In this document: piece by piece, positions 42,497-50,807 of the stretch | Numbering within the stretch: the first letter of the stretch is position 1 | How the letters are laid out: every line of letters begins with the position of its first letter | Assembly (NCBI GenBank): GCA_963975245.1 | Contig: CAXBFJ010000006.1 | Coordinates: forward strand, 124,001-188,000 | Direction: 5' to 3' | Length of the DNA: 64,000 nt | Source of the DNA: Panacagrimonas sp963975245 | Lineage (GTDB): Bacteria; Pseudomonadota; Gammaproteobacteria; Nevskiales; Nevskiaceae | Program-made: the position numbers and the translations under genes | Notes under the pieces: generated by a model | What the model saw: the letters and a program-made list of their open reading frames with translations, nothing else | Databases searched by the model: none | What the model was told of the DNA's origin: nothing

Positions 42497-43476
42497 CGTG
42501 GCCCCTCGGTGCGATAGACCTTTTCGAGCCGGCGACTGCGCGCCGGGCTGGGCTTGAGATCCTTCAGCTCATCAATCAATGCGATGGCTGCGGGGCGATC
42601 GTTACAGACCGGCAGCATGTCGCAGCCCGCCGCCAGCGCCAGTTTCGCACGCTCGGACATTGAGCCGACGACCGCAGCGCCATTCATGGAAAGGTCATCG
42701 CAGAACAGTGCGTTCTTGAAGCCCATGCTGCGTCTGAGCCTACCTGCTATCCACTTGCGCGATAGCGAGGCCGGCGTCTGGTCGATGGCGGTGTATCGCA
42801 CGTGGGCCATCATCAGCGACTCGATGCCATCGTCGATCAGGGCCTTGAACGGGACCAGTTCAGTTCGCTCTATTTCCTCGATGCTGCGCCGATCCACCGG
42901 CAGGTCATGGTGGGAGTCAGCAGCAACAGCCCCGTGGCCTGGAAAATGTTTTCCGGTCGCCGCCAGACCCGCACGATTCAGACCTGCCCTGAATGCGCGA
43001 GCCAACTTGATGATGACGTCGGTTTTGCAGGAGAAGGCGCGATCACCGATGACGCCCGAGACTTCGATGTCACGATCCAGCACCGGACCAAAGCTCAGAT
43101 CAATGCCGTAGCTCGCCAGTTCCGAACCGATGGTGAAGCCGTGTGTTTCGGCTTGTTCCGATGCATTGCGCGGGCTTTCATCATGTACCCGACCCAAGGC
43201 GCGCATTGGCGGGATGCGTGAAAACCCGACGCGGAATCGCTGAATGCGACCGCCCTCATGATCAACGGCGAGAATCAGGCGGCGCGGTCGTTTGATGTTG
43301 AGCACTTCATTGCACAGGGCGCGCAGCTGGTCCGGGTCACGATAGTTGCGTGTGAACAGGATCATGCCGCCAACCAGAGGGTGTGCCAGAAGCTCGCGAT
43401 CTTCCGCATCCAGTTCCAGGCCTGCCACATCAATCATCAAAGGGCCGATCAATTCGGCCGCGGATTTACTTGCCAT
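42493..43476 (-). CDS. nagZ: beta-N-acetylhexosaminidase NagZ
   Basis: A 327-residue family 3 glycosidase that removes N-acetylglucosamine from anhydro-muropeptides in cytoplasmic peptidoglycan recycling. KHFPGHGAVAADSHHDLP is the family signature with the catalytic His of the flexible loop, and LMMAHVRY and FCDDLSMNGA include the nucleophile aspartate region. No signal peptide is present, as expected. It is the first gene of the salvage operon. NagZ products also act as signals for AmpC induction in some bacteria; no ampR or ampC was seen here. Confidence 0.95.
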   Translation of the reverse strand: MASKSAAELIGPLMIDVAGLELDAEDRELLAHPLVGGMILFTRNYRDPDQLRALCNEVLNIKRPRRLILAVDHEGGRIQRFRVGFSRIPPMRALGRVHDESPRNASEQAETHGFTIGSELASYGIDLSFGPVLDRDIEVSGVIGDRAFSCKTDVIIKLARAFRAGLNRAGLAATGKHFPGHGAVAADSHHDLPVDRRSIEEIERTELVPFKALIDDGIESLMMAHVRYTAIDQTPASLSRKWIAGRLRRSMGFKNALFCDDLSMNGAAVVGSMSERAKLALAAGCDMLPVCNDRPAAIALIDELKDLKPSPARSRRLEKVYRTEGPR

Positions 43477-43520
43477 GATTCGCTGTTGTGCCCTGGTGAT
43501 TCCCGAATATTCTGTGGTGG

Positions 43521-43997
43521 CTACTCGTGTAGCCAGACGCGTGTTCCAACATCCACTGCATCAAACAGGCGGATGATGTCCTGATTGCCAACCCGGACAC
43601 ATCCTTTGGAGCCCGGCGCACCCATGCGGGTGATCGGCGGGGTCCCGTGGAGATATACGTAGCGGCGAAAGGTATCGACGCATCCAAGCCGGTTCTGACC
43701 GGGTTCGGTTCCGGAAAGCCAAAGGATACGCGTCAGAATCCAGTCTCGGCCTGGAAAAGCGGTGTGCAGTTCAGGTGTCCATATCTCGCCGGTGGGTCTG
43801 CGGCCGCGCAGAACCGCGCCCTCAGCAAGGCCAGCGCCGACCTTGGCGCGGATTACATGCCAGCCGCGCGGTGTGCAGCCCGATCCGTTAATTTCTCCGG
43901 GCCCGTTCGCGCCAGTGGAAACAGTAAATTCCTCGACACGGGCATCGCCATCAAGCAGCCACATCTTTTGCCTGCTCAGATCAATTTCCAGATTCAT
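43521..43997 (-). CDS. YkuD-type L,D-transpeptidase-like protein
   Basis: A 158-residue YkuD-domain protein. The catalytic segment reads YLHGTPPITRMGAPGSKGCVRV, with the His and Cys of HGT-x(n)-S-x-G-C-x-R all present. No signal peptide is evident from the chosen start (ATG 43997, preceded by GGAG), which is unusual for an enzyme acting on peptidoglycan. An ATG 33 bp upstream does not add one. It overlaps the upstream CYTH gene by 17 bp. A similar short, signal-less YkuD protein next to nagZ is known in other gammaproteobacteria; its site of action is uncertain. Confidence 0.85.
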   Translation of the reverse strand: MNLEIDLSRQKMWLLDGDARVEEFTVSTGANGPGEINGSGCTPRGWHVIRAKVGAGLAEGAVLRGRRPTGEIWTPELHTAFPGRDWILTRILWLSGTEPGQNRLGCVDTFRRYVYLHGTPPITRMGAPGSKGCVRVGNQDIIRLFDAVDVGTRVWLHE

Positions 43998-44469
43998 TCC
44001 AGCTCCGGAAAGGGCATTGGGCCAGTGCATGGTTGTAGTAACGTTTTTCCTCAGTCACTTCCTTGCCCAGCCACGCTGGGCGAGCAAAGTCCTGCTGTGC
44101 ATCAGTCAGCTCAATCTCGGCCACGATCAGGCCATCGTTCTCGCCGTGAAATTCGTCGATTTCCCAGACGAGATTGTCATGGCCAAGCTCGACATAATGT
44201 CGTGTCTTGTCGATGCGACCGACGCACAAGGTTTCGAGTATTTCCTGTGCCTCTGCCGAAGGGATTTCATATTCGTACTCGGCCCGCGCGCTGCCGACAA
44301 CCGAGGCCTTGATGTTGAGTCGCGCTTCCTCGTCATGCAGACGTACGCGGATCGAGGCCTTGCCGCCGACCGCGCCAAGATATCCCTGGCGCATCACTTT
44401 GGAGTGGCTCACCAGCTGGCGCCAGCCGTCGTTGGCGATCAGAAACTTGCGTTCAATTTCCAGCGGCAT
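43981..44469 (-). CDS. CYTH domain phosphohydrolase
   Basis: A 162-residue CYTH protein. MPLEIERKFLI carries the defining ExExK motif, and further charged tunnel residues appear as SIRVRLHDEEARLNIKAS, YEYEIP and VAEIELTD. Single-domain bacterial CYTH proteins (NeuTTM type) hydrolyse inorganic triphosphate; adenylate cyclase activity is a rarer alternative. It is upstream of, and overlaps, the L,D-transpeptidase-like gene. The 124-bp region before it shows no clear promoter. Confidence 0.9.
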   Translation of the reverse strand: MPLEIERKFLIANDGWRQLVSHSKVMRQGYLGAVGGKASIRVRLHDEEARLNIKASVVGSARAEYEYEIPSAEAQEILETLCVGRIDKTRHYVELGHDNLVWEIDEFHGENDGLIVAEIELTDAQQDFARPAWLGKEVTEEKRYYNHALAQCPFRSWNESGN

Positions 44470-44593
44470 GTCGGTGGTTCAACGGCACTCGCGATGATGC
44501 TCGGTGCTTATTGCATTTGAATGGTCACCGCAGGGCGGTGGTCGGTGGTTTGCATCCGGTCATGAAAGGGCGCTGTGCACCCGTCTGCATAGT

Positions 44594-45985
44594 TTACGTT
44601 CTCGCTCTGTCCTTGCGCTCGAACAAGGCCATGGATTCCACATGCGCGGTATGAGAGAACATGTCCATCACGCCGATTCTGGTCAGTTCGTAGCCAAATT
44701 GATTCACCAGGATGCCGGCATCCCGGGCCAGAGTGGCGGGGTGGCAGGAGACATAGAGAACTCGTGCCGGCTCGCAGTTGGCGATGGTTTCCAGAATGGC
44801 CTCGGCGCCGGCTCTGGGCGGGTCCAGCAACACCGCGCCATATTTGCGGTCCAGCCAGCTGACACCGGCTGTCGGCTCAAACAGATTGGAAACGTGGAAC
44901 CGCGCATCGAGCCCCAGCCGGACAGCATTTTGCCGGGCGCGCTCGACAAGGCTGGGTTCGCCTTCCACCGCAGTCAGATCTGCGCCGGCCTGAATCAGTG
45001 GAATGCTGAAGTTGCCCAGGCCGCTGAACAACTCCAGCACCGGTTCTCCAGCGCGAATCTGTAGCCAGTCCAGCGCCTGTCGGACAGCTTTCTGGCTGAC
45101 CTCTTCATTGATCTGGATAAAGTCGTTGGGCTGGAATTGCAGCCGTGCGGCACCGCCATCTGGAGAGTAGTCAAGGATTGGCGTCTGATCCGCGATGCAG
45201 CGAATCGTTTCCGGCCCACCTGATTGCAGGTAGACGCTGAAATCTTCCTGCTCGGCGAAGTCATGGAGGATTCTCAGGTCTGCATCTGATGGCGCATCCA
45301 GCACGCGGAAAACCAATGCCACGGTTTCAGCGCAGGCCATTTCGATCTGCGGAATTTCGCGTCGGATACTAAGGCTAGCGATCATCCTGCCGATGACGTC
45401 AAGGCGATTACCGACACGCGGATCGAGCACCTCGCAGCGATCGATTGTGGCCAGCATGCTGCTTGCCCGCTCGCGAAAACTCACCAGTGCGCGTCCAAGC
45501 CCTGCTACATAGCGAACCCCGAGACGCGCGCGTCGCCGGTAACCCAGATGCGGACCGGCGATGGCCGGGGCAATGTTCTCTGCATCGACCTGACCGACTC
45601 GTTTCAGCGTTTGCACCAACTGCTGTTCCTTGTGCCGCAACTGGGCATCCGGGTGCATGTGCTGCAGTGTGCAGCCACCGCAGGTTCCAAAATGCGGACA
45701 CGGTGGTTCAGCGCGATCTGGCGACACCTCCAGTACCTCGGTGGTCTGTGCCTGATCCAGTTGCTTGCTGATGTGGGTGTAGCGGAATTTCACCGTTTCG
45801 CCGGGCAGGGCGTCACTGATGAAACACACCTTGCCGTCGATGCGCGCCACACCAAAGCCGTCGTCGCTGAGGTCGTCGATGCGCGCCTCAAACTCTCCGG
45901 ATGGTATGGGTTTGCTGCGCCGGCGCGCGCCCTTGCGGGTGGTTTTCAACGTGAACCCCCGGGTGGAACGAAGCTGCTTTTTCAT
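44594..45985 (-). CDS. rlmD: 23S rRNA (uracil-1939-C5)-methyltransferase RlmD
   Basis: A 463-residue TrmA-family methyltransferase. An N-terminal TRAM domain (about 25-80) precedes the [4Fe-4S] cysteine cluster CPHFGTCGGCTLQHM. The SAM domain has LELFSGLGNFSIPLIQ, the catalytic DPPRAGAEAILETI region and YVSCHPATLARD with the nucleophilic Cys. The basic N-terminus (KKQLRSTRGFTLKTTRKGAR) fits rRNA binding. RlmD rather than RlmC/TrmA is favoured by length and the TRAM domain. It overlaps the upstream exonuclease gene by 4 nt. Confidence 0.94.
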   Translation of the reverse strand: MKKQLRSTRGFTLKTTRKGARRRSKPIPSGEFEARIDDLSDDGFGVARIDGKVCFISDALPGETVKFRYTHISKQLDQAQTTEVLEVSPDRAEPPCPHFGTCGGCTLQHMHPDAQLRHKEQQLVQTLKRVGQVDAENIAPAIAGPHLGYRRRARLGVRYVAGLGRALVSFRERASSMLATIDRCEVLDPRVGNRLDVIGRMIASLSIRREIPQIEMACAETVALVFRVLDAPSDADLRILHDFAEQEDFSVYLQSGGPETIRCIADQTPILDYSPDGGAARLQFQPNDFIQINEEVSQKAVRQALDWLQIRAGEPVLELFSGLGNFSIPLIQAGADLTAVEGEPSLVERARQNAVRLGLDARFHVSNLFEPTAGVSWLDRKYGAVLLDPPRAGAEAILETIANCEPARVLYVSCHPATLARDAGILVNQFGYELTRIGVMDMFSHTAHVESMALFERKDRART

Positions 45986-46758
45986 TCGCTCCAGGCGGCA
46001 GAAAATTCGACCCAGTGCGGGGCCTGGCTCGCATCCAGCATGTCGCGTGTCTTGAGGATTTCCTGCTCGTACTCGTCCTCGGACAGATGCCCCCGCATGA
46101 ACTGAAAGCGCAGATAGACCAGCCAGGTGTTGAGGACGTCGGTTTCGCAGTAGGCGCGAATTTCGTCCAGCTTCCCGGCGCGATAAGCTCCGAATACTTT
46201 CGAGCCATCCATGCCCAGCTTTCCGGGCAACCCGAGCAGCACTGCAATTTCGGTCAGCGGCGCATTCTGGCGGCCCGTGTAGAGCGCCAGCACGTCCATC
46301 AGATCGGTGTGCTGGAATTCATAACGCTTGGTGTAGTTGTTCCACTTGGTGTCGCGCTCGAAATGGCCGTTATCCCAGTAGGCCTGCGCCCGCACGCCGT
46401 TGATCAGGCCGCGATAGTGCAGCACCGGCAAATCGAAGCCGCCGCCATTCCACGACACCAGCACCGGGTGATAGCGATCAATACCGTGGAAGAACTTCTG
46501 GATCAGTTCGGCTTCGTCAGAAGTTTCGTCGCCAATAGACCAGCAGGTGAGCGCGTCAGCAGCCCGCATCACACATGAGATGGCAACGACTTTCTGCAGA
46601 TGACCAGGCATGAACTCCGTGCCCTTGTCAGCGCGGCGTTTTGCCCGCATGGCTTCCCAGACCGTGTCATCGTCTTCGGATTCCAAGCCCAGGATGCGGC
46701 GCCCGCCGTCAATGTCGGGCACGGTCTCAATATCAAAGACCAGCGTTGCGTTGCTCAA
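45982..46758 (-). CDS. predicted PolB-like 3'-5' exonuclease
   Basis: A 258-residue DnaQ-fold protein. LVFDIETVPD is the Exo I motif with the DxE pair, VSWNGGGFDLPVL is Exo II, and EIRAYCETDVLNTWLVY is Exo III with a YxxxD-like arrangement. This family is annotated as a predicted 3'-5' exonuclease related to the proofreading domain of PolB; its substrate is unknown. It sits in a cysM-exonuclease-rlmD operon with 4-nt overlaps at both ends, although no functional link among the three is known. Confidence 0.88.
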   Translation of the reverse strand: MSNATLVFDIETVPDIDGGRRILGLESEDDDTVWEAMRAKRRADKGTEFMPGHLQKVVAISCVMRAADALTCWSIGDETSDEAELIQKFFHGIDRYHPVLVSWNGGGFDLPVLHYRGLINGVRAQAYWDNGHFERDTKWNNYTKRYEFQHTDLMDVLALYTGRQNAPLTEIAVLLGLPGKLGMDGSKVFGAYRAGKLDEIRAYCETDVLNTWLVYLRFQFMRGHLSEDEYEQEILKTRDMLDASQAPHWVEFSAAWSE

Positions 46759-47645
46759 GCGGGGAACACTCCCGTGGAGACGTAGCGGTCGCCGCGGTCA
46801 CAGATGATGCAGGCCACGGTGGCGTTTTCGAGTTGCTTGCACATTTCCACCGCGGCAAAAAGCGAGCCGCCAGACGAAGGTCCGCAGAACAGGCCCTCGG
46901 CGCTGGCAACGGTGCGCATCATGTCTTCGGCGTCACGCGCTTCAACCTCGATAATGCGATCGAGTTTGGTCTTGTCGTAGATGCTGGGCTCGTATTCGGG
47001 GGCCCATTTGCGGATGCCGGGGATGGAGGACTCTCCCGCCGGATGCACGCCAATGAGCTGGATGTCGCGGTTCATTTCCTTGAGGAAACGGCCGGTGCCC
47101 ATGATCGTGCCAGTGGTGCCCATGGTTGCCACGAAGTGGGTGATCGTGCCCTCGGTATCGCGCCAGATCTCAGGACCGGTCCCTTCGTAGTGCGCTCGCG
47201 GGTTGTCCGCATTGGCAAACTGGTCCAGCACGCGGCCTTTGCCTTCGGCCTGCATGGTCTGCGCCAGATCGCGCGCATATTCCATGCCCTGTTCCTGGCT
47301 TACCAGCACGATCTCGGCGCCAAAGGCTTTCATCTGGGCGCGCCGTTCTGCGCTCATGTGCGCAGGCATGATCAGCACCATGCGATAGCCGCCCATCGCG
47401 GCGGCCATGGCCAGGGCGATACCGGTGTTGCCCGAAGTGGCTTCAATCAGCGTGTCGCCGGGCTTGATTTCGCCGCGCTCCTGCGCCCGCTGGATCATCG
47501 ACCAGGCCGGTCGATCCTTCACCGAACCCGCAGGGTTATTCCCTTCCAGTTTGGCCAGCAGGGTGTTGTTGCCGATCCCCGGCAGACGCGTCAGACGCAC
47601 GAGGGGCGTATTGCCGATGGTTTCGGCGAGAATTGGAGTGTTCAT
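46755..47645 (-). CDS. cysM: cysteine synthase B
   Basis: A 296-residue PLP enzyme that forms cysteine from O-acetylserine and sulfide or thiosulfate. The PLP lysine is in LEGNNPAGSVKDR, the substrate loop is TSGNTGIALAMA, and CGPSSGGS binds the PLP phosphate. It resembles E. coli CysM along its length, including the C-terminal ICDRGDRYVSTGVF, rather than CysK. It leads a three-gene operon with the exonuclease and rlmD. Confidence 0.96.
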   Translation of the reverse strand: MNTPILAETIGNTPLVRLTRLPGIGNNTLLAKLEGNNPAGSVKDRPAWSMIQRAQERGEIKPGDTLIEATSGNTGIALAMAAAMGGYRMVLIMPAHMSAERRAQMKAFGAEIVLVSQEQGMEYARDLAQTMQAEGKGRVLDQFANADNPRAHYEGTGPEIWRDTEGTITHFVATMGTTGTIMGTGRFLKEMNRDIQLIGVHPAGESSIPGIRKWAPEYEPSIYDKTKLDRIIEVEARDAEDMMRTVASAEGLFCGPSSGGSLFAAVEMCKQLENATVACIICDRGDRYVSTGVFPA

Positions 47646-47712
47646 TAAGAACGGATTTTAGGGCATCAGAGCCGCTTTGCCCCATTTGCGTGGCACAGGC
47701 CCGATGTGCGCC

Positions 47713-48339
47713 TCAGCGAATCAGAACAAACGTGAGCCGCGTATTCATCAATTCAAGCTGATCGCCATCCTGCAGCTTCTGGGTCTGCGCGCCCATGGCA
47801 ACGCCGTTGAGGAGTATGGGTTTGAAACCGCTTCCGTTTCCGACCTGAGACAGATAAAAGCCTTCTTCGCGACGCGTCAGCGCGGCAACCTGCACGCCCG
47901 GCTTGCCAATGGTGGTCAGGGGTTTGCTGAGTTCCAGTTCGCGTCCTTTGTTGACGCCGTCGCTCACCTGCAACTTGCCATGAACAGGCACCGTGGTGTG
48001 GGTTGAATGAGCGCCGGAGTGGGTCTGGCCTGCACCCTGTGCTGCGACGGAGCGCTCACCCACAAACCTCATGGTGACGCGGCCGAGCTTGATCTTGTCA
48101 CCTGACTGCAGCAGTTGCCGTGACACGCGTTTTCCATTGACCAGGCTGCCATTGCTGGAATTCAGGTCCTCGAAGAAAGTTTGCGTTCCCTCAACCTCAA
48201 TCAATGCATGGGAGCCAGAAACCGTCTTGTCAGACAGCTGAATGTCATTGTCCGAATGACGGCCAATGCGGGTGCGCGACGGCTTGAGTTCGTGTTCGCT
48301 GCTGGCTCCGCTGACGTCAGAGATGATCAACTTGCCCAT
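47713..48339 (-). CDS. protein with two FHA domains, the second degenerate
   Basis: A 208-residue cytoplasmic protein. The first FHA domain (about 1-95) has the phosphothreonine-binding residues in RIGRHSDNDIQLSD, SGSHALIE and NSSNGSLVNG. The second (about 115-208) keeps the fold (TTIGKPGVQVAALTRREEG, then ILLNGVAMGAQTQKLQDGDQLELMN), but the binding Arg is replaced by KPG, so it probably cannot bind phosphothreonine. The linker is His/Ser/Thr-rich. The gene follows a PP2C phosphatase gene (59-bp gap), so the pair probably belongs to Ser/Thr phosphorylation signalling. No kinase is in the window. Confidence 0.9.
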   Translation of the reverse strand: MGKLIISDVSGASSEHELKPSRTRIGRHSDNDIQLSDKTVSGSHALIEVEGTQTFFEDLNSSNGSLVNGKRVSRQLLQSGDKIKLGRVTMRFVGERSVAAQGAGQTHSGAHSTHTTVPVHGKLQVSDGVNKGRELELSKPLTTIGKPGVQVAALTRREEGFYLSQVGNGSGFKPILLNGVAMGAQTQKLQDGDQLELMNTRLTFVLIR

Positions 48340-48398
48340 GGATATTCCCTTTGTTCTGCCGAGGATTGGACCGCATTGCAGCGCTTTTAGCTAGTCGC

Positions 48399-49232
48399 TC
48401 AGCCCTTGAGCCAGCTCAAGAGGCGAGCCGGGAGACTTTTCGGAGCGGAAAATGACTGATCAATGCGAGCAAGGATGACCGACACATTGTCTTTGCCACC
48501 TGCGCGCAGCGCCTGCTGAATCAGTTGCTGTGCTCCTGCTTCCAGATCGTCGTGGTACTGACGTAGGGTGACGCGAATATTTTCGTCGGTGACGAGGTCG
48601 CTCAAGCCATCAGAGCACATCAATAGCAGGTCACCGATCTCGAGAGAACGGTCATTGAGTTCGACCCTGACCTCACCTTCAGCTCCCAATGCACGGGTCA
48701 CAATATTTTTTCTCACCATGTGCTGTGCGTCCTGCCGCGAATATTCTCCGCGCGCGATCATCTCTTCCACCAGCGAATGATCGCGTGTGATCTGCGTCAG
48801 TTCGCCGATGCGGAACCGGTAGAGACGCGAATCGCCCACATGGGCGATGCTCATCCGGTTCTGATGCAGCCAGACCGCCACGATGGTGGTCCCCATGCCG
48901 GCGCACTCGGGGCGACTGGCCGCGGCCTCGTGAATGGCTTTGTGCGCCTGTGTAACCGCCTTTTCCAGCAGCACGGTCTGGGGCCAGTTGGCCTGGTTGC
49001 GGTCTTCTTCGGCGGTGCGTATGCCTCTGGATTCTCCGCGAACCACATTGAGGACCGTCTCGTTGGCGATGGCACTGGCCACTTCGCCGGCCTGATAACC
49101 ACCCATGCCGTCTGAGAGCAACAGCAATCCAAGCTCCGGATCAATGGTAATGGCATCTTCGTTGTTGTTGCGGACACGCCCGACGTCAGTGAGCATGGCA
49201 GTGGCAACGGAATTGTTCAGCGCCGATGGCAA
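48399..49232 (-). CDS. PP2C-type serine/threonine phosphatase
   Basis: A 277-residue PPM/PP2C phosphatase of the Stp1 type. Metal-binding motifs are present: VRNNNEDAI, LLSDGMGGYQAGEVAS, IAHVGDSRLYR, DHSLVEEMI, and LLMCSDGLSDLV with the terminal Asp near KDNVSVILARI. It should dephosphorylate Ser/Thr residues of cytoplasmic proteins, with Mg or Mn. It is paired with the FHA gene downstream and divergent from radA. Confidence 0.94.
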   Translation of the reverse strand: MPSALNNSVATAMLTDVGRVRNNNEDAITIDPELGLLLLSDGMGGYQAGEVASAIANETVLNVVRGESRGIRTAEEDRNQANWPQTVLLEKAVTQAHKAIHEAAASRPECAGMGTTIVAVWLHQNRMSIAHVGDSRLYRFRIGELTQITRDHSLVEEMIARGEYSRQDAQHMVRKNIVTRALGAEGEVRVELNDRSLEIGDLLLMCSDGLSDLVTDENIRVTLRQYHDDLEAGAQQLIQQALRAGGKDNVSVILARIDQSFSAPKSLPARLLSWLKG

Positions 49233-49383
49233 GGCTTGGACTCCCCAAGAATTTTCTAATGTGCGATGCCGATAGGCTTGGGTGATCTGTCAGCGCCTTT
49301 GCCGGCAATCTGCCTTAAAACGGCTCTGCTGCGATACTAGCGCGCTTTTCCCGCAGGCAGGAAGCAGAAAACTCCAGAGCGCC

Positions 49384-50733
49384 ATGGCAAAAAATAAAAC
49401 CAGCTATATCTGTCAATCCTGCGGGAGTGCCTCGTCCAAATGGCAAGGTCAGTGCGCTGACTGCGGCGAGTGGAACACGCTGGTCGAAGCGGCTTCAGCG
49501 CCAGCTCGCAGCGGTGGCAAGGCCGTAGCCCCGGCCAGTATTCATCGTCTGAGCGATGTAGACACCGAGTCTGCGCCGAGGCTGGCCAGCGGCATGCCCG
49601 AAATGGATCGCGTGCTCGGGGGCGGTTTTGTCTCCGGTGCGGTCATCCTGATTGGCGGCGATCCGGGTATTGGTAAATCCACGCTGCTGCTGCAAGTCAT
49701 GGCGGCAATGAAAGCGCGTCAGGAAACGCTTTACGTGACCGGCGAAGAATCCCTGTCTCAGGTCGCGATGCGCGCGCAGCGGCTGGGTCTGGGCAAGATT
49801 GATCTGCCAGCATTGGCAGAAACCAGTGTGGAAACCGTCATCGCCAGCCTCAGCGCGAGCCGCGCAAAGCTGGCAGTCATTGATTCAATACAGACCCTGT
49901 TCACGGATTCACTGGATTCTGCGCCAGGCTCGGTATCGCAGTTGCGCGAGTGTTCGGCGCAGTTGGTGCGCTATGCCAAGAGCAGTGGCACCACCGTGAT
50001 CCTGGTGGGGCACGTGACCAAGGAAGGTGCTATCGCGGGACCCAGAGTGCTGGAGCATATGGTCGATACCGTGCTGTATTTCGAGCACGATCCAGGTTCG
50101 CGCTTCAGACTCATTCGCGCGGTCAAGAATCGCTTTGGCGCGGTCAATGAACTGGGCGTGTTTGCCATGACTGATATCGGGCTCAAGGAAGTCAGTAATC
50201 CTTCCGCGCTGTTTTTGTCACGACATGAAAGCCCAGTGCCGGGCAGCGTGATCATGGTGGCGCGTCAGGGCACGCGGCCTTTACTGGTGGAAGTTCAGGC
50301 GCTGGTGGATCGCTCGATGCTCGGTAATCCGCGGCGCGTGGCGCTGGGTCTGGAGGCCAATCGTCTGAACATGTTGTTGGCCGTGTTGCATCGTCACGCA
50401 GGCATCGCGCTGGGCGATCAGGATGTTTTCGTCAATGTCGTCGGCGGAATGCGCATTTCCGAAACCGGCGCCGATCTGCCACTGCTGCTGGCCACGCTCT
50501 CCAGCTTTAGAGGAAAGCCCTTGCCATCCGAACTGGTGATCTTTGGCGAAGTCGGTCTTGCCGGCGAGATCCGGCCCGTGCAAGGCGGCGAAGAACGTCT
50601 GGTCGAGGCCGCCAAGCAGGGCTTCAAGCGGGCGCTGGTGCCAGAGGCCAACAAGCCGCGAAAGAACGCCGGACTCGGCATTCAGGTCACTGCGATCAGC
50701 CGGCTGGAGCAGGCGCTGGATTACATTGCCTGA
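49384..50733 (+). CDS. radA: DNA repair protein RadA
   Basis: A 449-residue RecA-like branch-migration ATPase. The N-terminal zinc finger is CQSCG then CADCGEWNT, Walker A is GGDPGIGKST, and the RadA-specific KNRFGAVNELGVF motif is present. The C-terminal Lon-like domain (about 300-449) includes FVNVVGGMRISETGADLPLL. RadA assists recombinational repair by extending RecA-mediated strand exchange. I chose the ATG at 49384 (MAKNKTSYICQ), the canonical start; an upstream in-frame ATG adds 34 unlike residues. The 151-bp gap to the divergent phosphatase gene should hold both promoters; none is convincing. Confidence 0.96.
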   Translation: MAKNKTSYICQSCGSASSKWQGQCADCGEWNTLVEAASAPARSGGKAVAPASIHRLSDVDTESAPRLASGMPEMDRVLGGGFVSGAVILIGGDPGIGKSTLLLQVMAAMKARQETLYVTGEESLSQVAMRAQRLGLGKIDLPALAETSVETVIASLSASRAKLAVIDSIQTLFTDSLDSAPGSVSQLRECSAQLVRYAKSSGTTVILVGHVTKEGAIAGPRVLEHMVDTVLYFEHDPGSRFRLIRAVKNRFGAVNELGVFAMTDIGLKEVSNPSALFLSRHESPVPGSVIMVARQGTRPLLVEVQALVDRSMLGNPRRVALGLEANRLNMLLAVLHRHAGIALGDQDVFVNVVGGMRISETGADLPLLLATLSSFRGKPLPSELVIFGEVGLAGEIRPVQGGEERLVEAAKQGFKRALVPEANKPRKNAGLGIQVTAISRLEQALDYIA

Positions 50734-50807
50734 GCCGCGACATTGCCACTGGCCTGCCCAAAGGCTAGAAAGAGCCCTATCCGAATAACCAACCAAGACA
50801 CATCAAT

